From Neonectria sp. B-13 (taxonomy: Eukaryota > Ascomycota > Sordariomycetes > Hypocreales > Nectriaceae): a DNA stretch of 64,000 bases. The stretch covers positions 232,633 through 296,632 of the forward strand of contig NOKP01000039.1 of assembly GCA_002682825.1 (NCBI GenBank), written 5' to 3'. The notes under the pieces are model-generated. The model was not told where the DNA came from and made no database searches. It saw only the letters and a program-made list of their open reading frames with translations. A program made the position numbers and the translations under genes. Position 1 is the first letter of the stretch. The number at the start of each line of letters is the position of its first letter. Below, in pieces: positions 57,352-64,000 of this stretch.

Positions 57352-59088
57352 TTTGAGGATTTGGGATGAAGAAGACGCAAGAGTTGGATTTGGCCGGTCG
57401 TGAAGTTGACGATTTCTCAGCGGCCATCGCAGACAGACAGCCTCAGTTGCGCTTGCCTCCAAATTTCCAAGCCGGCTGAGGGGCAGCTTTCCCCTCGGAA
57501 CATCCTCTGGTTGGTTAGTAATGTAAGCTCTAACCGAACTTAGATTAGTTTGTGGCTTTTCGGATAAACCAGTACAAAATTTCGTTGCAACTTTTTTTCT
57601 TATCGCCTTATCGCTCTATATCTCCACTAAAAAGAAATCCCAGTCCGAGCTCCACTAAGCAACGCCGCAGTACCTACTTAGAAAGAGAAACCTGAAGCTC
57701 TCCTAGCTCCAGGGTTTTCAGAAGAGGATTGAATGCTTCATGTCGTCGAAGAGCCACGCAGCAGGTGCAATTTATGTAGTCTCATGAGTCGCTTGGGATA
57801 CACTAAACCTCCGAGGGAAAGACAAGACAAGACGAGTTTGTGCAAATTCAAGGCAGACTGATGTTTACCGCGGTGCAGGTCAATGAGCACCCAGTTCCTC
57901 AGTCGCTGCTCGCCCAATTCACTTGCGCCAATGCTGAGCGTAAGCAATCATAATATGGCCGAAATTCATGAGACCGGATCTCTTCCAGTTTCTGCAGTAT
58001 TTTTTACTACCATGGTAGGTAAGACTAAGATTTTGCAGAGGTCTCTTGTCACTCGGGCGAGCTTCACCTCGTCGGACCTTTTTAGAGGACTGAACAAGGG
58101 GATCGTAACTTGCACCAAATCCATCACGACTTGCTCATTCATAACTTCGAGCGTGTTTTCACCTAGCTGTACTTCGTACTATTGCCCTCCAGGGTTCGGC
58201 GTTGTCGTGTTGATTATCCCCATCGGAAATTATGCCATCAAAAACATTACTTCGACATGTCAAAGCCAGTACCCTCCAATGTCCTTCGGCGCAGATGGAG
58301 CCATTTGTTCCCTGACGAGTCGGTTGATTAAATGGGGTAATTGAGGCCCCAAGTTACTCGGATGCCATTGCCTTGTGATCATGATCCAAAGGTGTATGGA
58401 CCGGCTCTATAAACAGGTCCCTGCGGTTCCTTCTGTTACAGTGAACATCATGGATCCCATGTCGCCGCAGGATCCCCCTACCCTAACGCCTCACGCCTAA
58501 CCCGTGGCCCAATCTGTGTTCCTCTTATGACAGGCCACAAAGCTTCCGGAAGCCATCGTCAGAGCTCAACCTCCAGCTTACTAGACTTGGTAAACAGTTG
58601 GCTATTGGCTGTTGGCCCTTTTGGCACATGTACTTTTTACTGTGATGCCTCCCACTCGTCCACCATTTACATGTATAGGCAATCGGTACGTTGACTGTTC
58701 CGAGGCCACTACTTCGCATTCTCTGCCAGATCTGCGACAATGGTGATATTGCCTGTTAGATAACTCCAACAAACAACAGCGTGATCAGTTCAGATCTGAC
58801 TGAGACCAAATTAATCACATCGCTCTACACACTCAATCAAAATTGCCAATTATCCTTGATCATGCCGCGAGCAAGCAACAACTAGGCTAGTCTGTACCAC
58901 TTCAGTTCTCAAGTGCTCTAGGCGGAACATCACGACTTTGGGTGGCACTGCAAGTTTTGACCATAAATAGTTTAATATTTTTGTATTCATTCATTTCGCT
59001 AATTCATATGTATCCCATCCTGGCCTTTTGGTTCCGCGGCCTCAATTGCAACCCATGCTTTCTTTATTCGCTCATCTAATCAAACCGT
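57352..59088. other. Intergenic region between DBP9 and inositol oxygenase
   Basis: About 1.7 kb with no supported gene. The longest frame, 153 codons at 57883-58344 on the plus strand, has no domain or clear splice context. Confidence 0.45.
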
Positions 59089-60012
59089 CTACCACTTGAT
59101 GACCCGGTTGGGGAAGAACTCGTCAATGAGCTCCATGTAGTAGGGCTTGAGCTTGACGGCATCGGGGACACCGTCGCTCTTGCTGTACAGGTCGTAGGGG
59201 TTGAAAGCTTGGACGGCCTTCATCATCTCCCAGTCCTTGTCGCACATGAGGTGGCGGTAGGCGCCCTCGCGGTGCCAGGGGTAGAAGGAGTGGTAGCGGA
59301 TCATGGCCAGGGCCTCGTCGGGGAGGCTGGACTGCGACTTGACGACGTGGTACAGGTACTCGTCGTGGCCCCAGCTGAGCATGACGTTGTCGAGGCCGCA
59401 GTTGGGAGAGTAAATGCCGTACTTGGTGTTGTAGTCGGGGTTCTTGGCGTCGGGGTTGCCCTCGAGGAAGGTGTCGGGGTAGATGATGCGCTCGTCGAAG
59501 GCGCAGCCGACGGCGAAGGTGTCGCCGACGACGTCCCACTGGCCCTGGGTGCCGAGCTCGGGGAAGAAGACCATGAGCTTGCCCAGGTCGTGGATGAGGC
59601 CGGTCAGCTGCATCCAGCGGGGCTTGCCGTCGCGGCGGATGGCCTCGGCGGACTGGAGAAGGTGCTGGATCTGGGACAGCGAGGTGTCGGGGTCAGACTC
59701 GTCGATGAGCGTGTTGAGCTTCTCCATGGCCTCCCAGATGGTCAGCTCGGGGCGGGGGCGGGTGGCGCTGTAGAAGCGGTTGCGGGCCGCCAGGTTGTAG
59801 GTGACGGTCTGCTTGTGGTGCTGCTCGCGGTAGAAGTTCTTGACGCGGTCGTTGGCATCTTCGTAGTTGCGGAAGACAGCCTTGTCCTTCTCGGTGTCGA
59901 ACTTGGACTTGGAGTCGTACTTGGCAGCGTTGATCTCGTCGATCTTGTCGGACATGGCCTCGAGCTCAGCTCCGGTCTTCTCAGTGACCTCGATGACTGC
60001 GGCGGGAGCCAT
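59089..60012 (-). CDS. myo-Inositol oxygenase
   Basis: This is a single exon of 307 residues. The enzyme opens the ring of myo-inositol with O2 to give D-glucuronate, the first step of inositol catabolism, using a mixed-valent di-iron centre in an HD-type fold. The metal-ligand motifs are visible: His117 in the IQHLLQ helix, His141-Asp142 in GLIHDLGK, His216 in WGHDEYLYH, His241 in IRYHSFYPWH, and an Asp in FNPYDLYSK. The conserved sequence ends IDEFFPNRVIKW at the stop, as in the family. The first 70 residues are a charged N-terminal extension. A long gene-free region lies upstream. Confidence 0.97.
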   Translation of the reverse strand: MAPAAVIEVTEKTGAELEAMSDKIDEINAAKYDSKSKFDTEKDKAVFRNYEDANDRVKNFYREQHHKQTVTYNLAARNRFYSATRPRPELTIWEAMEKLNTLIDESDPDTSLSQIQHLLQSAEAIRRDGKPRWMQLTGLIHDLGKLMVFFPELGTQGQWDVVGDTFAVGCAFDERIIYPDTFLEGNPDAKNPDYNTKYGIYSPNCGLDNVMLSWGHDEYLYHVVKSQSSLPDEALAMIRYHSFYPWHREGAYRHLMCDKDWEMMKAVQAFNPYDLYSKSDGVPDAVKLKPYYMELIDEFFPNRVIKW

Positions 60013-63000
60013 TGTGATGTGTGTAAGTCGAAGACTTTTGTGTGAAGTTGATAGAAGGGGGTTTGGGGGGGAGTGGTGTAGTTTGACAGTTGTAGAGAGC
60101 AGGCTTTGGATTGCTTGTTCTTGGGAGTGATGATGAGCTTGAGAGATAAAAGACCTGATATTGTCGTCTGGAAGGCCTCCTTATGTATTCGAAGTCGGCT
60201 CGAGTCAAGTTTTCAGAACAACCCGCACGCTTTGAACAACCCACATACTCATGTGAACTCTCCATTTTGTCCCCGCACAATCGGAGCCGAGCCATGGCCA
60301 ATCTGCGTGCTGCTAACGACGGTTACTCATGGTTTCTCACAAGAACTGGCCCGGATGTGGTTGACGGTGCCTTCCAGGACTCCCCGAGGCGGAGATCTGG
60401 GGGACTGGATGGCCCACACTCGGAAAGAATTTCTCTCTCGAGCTGGCCGGAACTGGTTAGGGCCGCCGGGAGAGGCCACGAGGAACGTGTCTGCTACGCA
60501 AGGGCGTTGAAGCATCGTGAGTTCTAACCGGAGGCTTCTAGCGCCGCCGGGAGTCCCCCTTTTGGGATGCGGCTCCACCAGACTAGAATAGCAGCACGGT
60601 TCATTCTGTGGAGATTCTATGGGGAACGCGGGGCCGGCAGATGCGCGGTGATGCGGCGCTCCTGCAAGTTTCTGCACTGAGCAACACCCACGTTGGATTC
60701 GATCGACCTCGATTCGCCGGGCCTGCCCTGACTGCCCTGACCCCCGATTTCTACGTCACGCGGGGGTGAAGCAGAAACAGGCCGGGCTTGCAGTGGACGG
60801 ACCAACGCCCGTCATCGCCTCTCCCGGGCCGGACTTGGCGATGGACGGGCGCCCGCGTTGGTCTTCCCCAGCCCTTTTTCAGGCACCCTTCGGCGAACTC
60901 GGGGATTCTTACTCGACAAGTCAGGTACGGGACACAACAAGATACCCAAATACCTACTACTTACGACTGCACAAAGCAAAGCTCGTCAGTCGTCTCCGTC
61001 AGGCCCGCTGTGTCTGACCGGCCGCCGGCGCTAACACAGGGTTGGGGCGGATGCATGACCTGGGGAAGTTTTGGAACCTTCGGCTGCCTCATCTGCGCTG
61101 CCTCATCGGGTCCATCTGACCAGATCCTGACAGCTTGGTAATTCTCTCGCGGATATTGGTGAACAGTCGAGGCCCCGGTACTGCGTCTGCAACCTGGCCT
61201 TCAACCCTGTTCTGCGACCCTGAGCCTGTTACCTTTCCTGTCTGGCATCAGCCGGGATATCAATCAGCTGGGCTCCAAACAAGAACAGTATCCCCATCCT
61301 CTGTACAGAGCAATTGAAATCTTCTCCGACCGCTCCCAGCTCGGGTGTTTCCCGAGAACAATATCCTTGTCCCCAGAATCGACTGCGGGCCAAACAACAA
61401 CAATCTACCTCTGCAGGAACAACAGAAACGAACATCCACAATATCTAGACTCTGAATTTGTTCGTTTAGCGCTAATAATCAGGGAGACAGGGACCACCAA
61501 AAAAACAAAGAACGCATTCTGGCCCCGGCGGGCTGCCTGCAACGTGGGCCTCGCTTACTACCTGGGAGAGAGCGTCTCCATCATTGATCCATCTTGAACC
61601 TCCGCGTGATGGTCCACGGATGGATCACATATGGATCACGACCGGAAGACCAGCCACCCCCACGATTTAGTACGTCTCCGTATTAAGAGGGGAACAAGAC
61701 AGACGAGGGGGGCAGGGACCCTGACAACTGCCGACCAAAGGGTCCGTGAGATGCCTGCTTTCTTCAGCCAACAGGTGTCAGAACGTCCGTTGACGAAGGT
61801 GGTCCTCCAACCTTCGCCCGCCATGACCATCTTTAGAAGTGCAAAAGGCACCCTTGGCATCCTTCACGCGTGAGGGAGGGCGCCTCACCTCTCTAGTGCC
61901 AGGAGAAACTTTCCAAGCATGGCACCCAACTTTAGCCTCATGGCCCGCGGGGCAAGTCTGTCCGGCCGGAGATCGTCGGGATGTCTCACGCTAGAGGGCT
62001 AATCCTGCTTTGGTTGGCTTGGAAATCTCGACTGCATCCATTACCCAGATTCAGAAATATCGCCCGGCCAGAGGTGTCGTGATACATCATAAACCGCCTG
62101 GTGCCTGAATCAAGAAGATATGGCCCGTATGCAACCACAACGGAGTAAATGTGGAAAAAGTAGACAAACCAGGGGAAGACCTCGGCATTGAAGAAAACGA
62201 TCACAACAGAGCAGAACGGTCTCCGTATGGATGGACTGTGCAGCGAAGATATGCAATGCGGCCCGCCTCAGAGTCAATCCTTCAGTTTCGGACAGCAAAC
62301 CGATCAGGGTATGTCTGTCGATGATAAGAGCGTGGCCTGCAGATGGAGACACGATGAATCCTGGATATACTCTGATACTCAACGCATAAATGAAGGATCC
62401 ACCAGTGATCAGAGTGATGATGATGCAACACGGGCGTAGACTCGACGGCGATGTCTTACAATACTGCAGCGTAATGGATCTCCTGCGTGTGTTGTCTTCC
62501 CCATGAATATCACAACGCAAACAAAGACGCACTTTGCACCATTTGAGTTAAGAATCCTACTCACACCTCGCATTTCAATTTTCCCTGCGACTACCTATCC
62601 ATAGGTGGCAACAAGTACGCGCCAATAGTCGTCGAAATAAAGGCTTCAGTCACGATGCAACCAGGTACTTATCTGGAGCCAGCGTCTCCGTGCATATGTA
62701 GGGTCAGACCACAGGTAATTAATTACTGTACAGTAAGTAGTACACAGAGTCAGCGGCCCAAAATCCGTCGCCTTGGTATCCGATCGCCCAGGTCTGGGGT
62801 TGTTCAGAAATGTCAGATGATGCAGATGCAGCAAGATACCCAGGACAGGCAGGACAGGTCAGCAGGGGTGCCCCAACCGCCGCCGCAAGCGAGGGATGTT
62901 GCGTTTTCCTGCTCCACTCGTACGCCTCGATGCTCGTCATCGGCACTGCGAAGGAGGTATTTTCGGCGGAGCTACAGCTTAGAGCCAACAGGAACATGAT

Positions 63001-63940
63001 ATAGATATGAGTCTTTGGAGTAGCAGATATTCATTGGTACGCGGATACAGAGTTGCTGACGCGTCCTGAATCTGGTCAGCACCCCAACGACAAAGGACGT
63101 AGTTCGGGAAGAATGCCGGAAAGTTCCAAAGAGACAACCGCTAGTGCTCCTCAACTTCAACCAGGAGAGGAAACACATGACTGGCCTGCTATAAAAACGT
63201 AGAATAACAAAGCCGAGAAAAAAGAAGCAAGTAGGACTCACTTTCACCACCTGTGTTCAGGGTTTCATCTGGATGAGAAAAGACTGCATTTGGTCTCCTG
63301 TCTTCATCAGCTTGGTCCAGCATAAGGAGGAGTTTTGTATGCTTCCTTATCATTTCGGAGGCAAATATATAGACCCATGCTAGAAGATTTGTTTCTTCAT
63401 TATCTAGTTCTGGCCGTTAGAGAATGCTCAATTCCTTGTTGTATTGGTTCGAGTTCCACATCTGTAGCACACACTTCAATTGTGAATCTTTAGAGCCTTC
63501 CTGCTTTCATCTCTTTACCTACGACCATCTAGAAGGATGACCTTCTTACACATAATTACGGACACCAGCAATCGCGTCTTTTCTTGCATCAGTTTCGATC
63601 AAATGCCCTTCTTGTAGGGTAAAAGACTAAGAGAATACCCTGGACCAAAGATGAACCTGGATTTGCGGCCCTTTCCTGGAGGCATAAGTTGTCAAAGCCC
63701 AAGTGTCCATTTCTGTGTTGTCATTACACTCATCCTGACTTCAACACAGTTGAGAGAAATTATCAAGTTTTCTGTACGTACACTTTGAGATATCACTGGG
63801 TTGAAGACCGAGTATTATGCGCGTTTATTAAGCTTACAAGCTTCTATCTGAACGCTAACAATTTTTCAAGCCGAGTGCATGCTAAATACCAGCCAGCAAT
63901 TTACTGCAGATTACTCCTCATACCAAGGGAGGAAGCTATG

Positions 63941-63942
<2 letters not shown>
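60013..63942. other. Gene-poor region upstream of inositol oxygenase
   Basis: Nearly 4 kb. The proximal part should be the inositol-oxygenase promoter. Minus-strand frames between 61986 and 63250 include hydrophobic stretches, for example around 62370-62430, but no joined frame with a recognisable family emerged. It may hold a decayed membrane-protein gene or nothing. Confidence 0.35.

Positions 63943-64000
<58 letters not shown>
63943..64000. repeat. 58-base poly-C run at the window end
   Basis: The window ends in at least 58 consecutive C. A run of this length is rare in fungal nuclear DNA and is more likely an assembly or gap artefact than a real tract, though a true homopolymer cannot be excluded. 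Confidence 0.9.

Noticed and set aside
57883..58344. Plus-strand frame of 153 codons
   Set aside because: It begins with an ATG and contains a hydrophobic stretch, but I recognise no family and see no supporting neighbours.
59209..60045. Plus-strand frame of 278 codons
   Set aside because: It is a mirror of the inositol oxygenase gene. GC-rich third positions leave the antisense frame open; it is Val/Leu/Gly-rich with no motif.
61986..63250. Possible minus-strand multi-exon membrane protein
   Set aside because: Hydrophobic segments and some GTGAGT-like donors are present. I could not build a continuous frame or match a family, so it may be a decayed gene or chance.

Overview
The window is nuclear DNA of a filamentous ascomycete (Pezizomycotina, most likely a Sordariomycete). 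Genes are compact and carry short introns of about 48-110 nt with CTAAC-type branch points. Both tRNA genes have introns next to the anticodon, and every recognisable protein is a fungal housekeeping, membrane-trafficking or metabolic protein. I cannot name the species. I built the exon structures by hand from splice sites, reading phase and conserved protein motifs.

Layout. 0-7.3 kb: an ankyrin-repeat protein, a KES1/OSH4-type oxysterol-binding protein and class II fructose-bisphosphate aldolase. 9.8-13.6 kb: tRNA-Ile(AAT), the BCS1 AAA ATPase and a microbial-type poly(ADP-ribose) glycohydrolase. 15.3-19.7 kb: an amino-acid permease and an unrecognised Ser-rich protein with a 3.5 kb upstream gap. 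23.2-31.9 kb: a large VPS9-ankyrin-PX/BAR-like Rab5-type exchange factor, a small five-exon C2H2-like gene and the OLA1 ATPase. 32.8-38.8 kb: a PPPDE (DeSI-like) isopeptidase, a divergent pair of mitochondrial genes (uS11m and TIM44), a NADAR protein and tRNA-Ala(TGC). 40-48.4 kb: a DAP1/MAPR haem protein, a transferrin-receptor/glutamate-carboxypeptidase-like membrane protein and retromer VPS35. 49-60 kb: a 2EXR/F-box-like protein, a GNAT acetyltransferase, an aldo-keto reductase, a MITE, the DBP9 RNA helicase and myo-inositol oxygenase. The last 4 kb has no gene I can support and ends in a 58-base run of C.

Themes. Endosomal recycling appears three times: the VPS9 GEF, VPS35 and a transferrin-receptor-like protein with a PPxY ubiquitin-ligase motif. 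Sterol biology appears twice (KES1 and DAP1), and mitochondrial biogenesis three times (BCS1, uS11m and TIM44). ADP-ribose processing also appears twice (PARG and NADAR). These are probably neighbours by chance and not a cluster; I see no secondary-metabolite cluster.

The most distinctive items are a small gene whose reading frame only closes with two GC-AG introns, a third GC-AG intron in the ankyrin gene, a TA-flanked 198 bp MITE with long inverted repeats, and a transferrin-receptor-like protein that still has a complete M28 zinc site.
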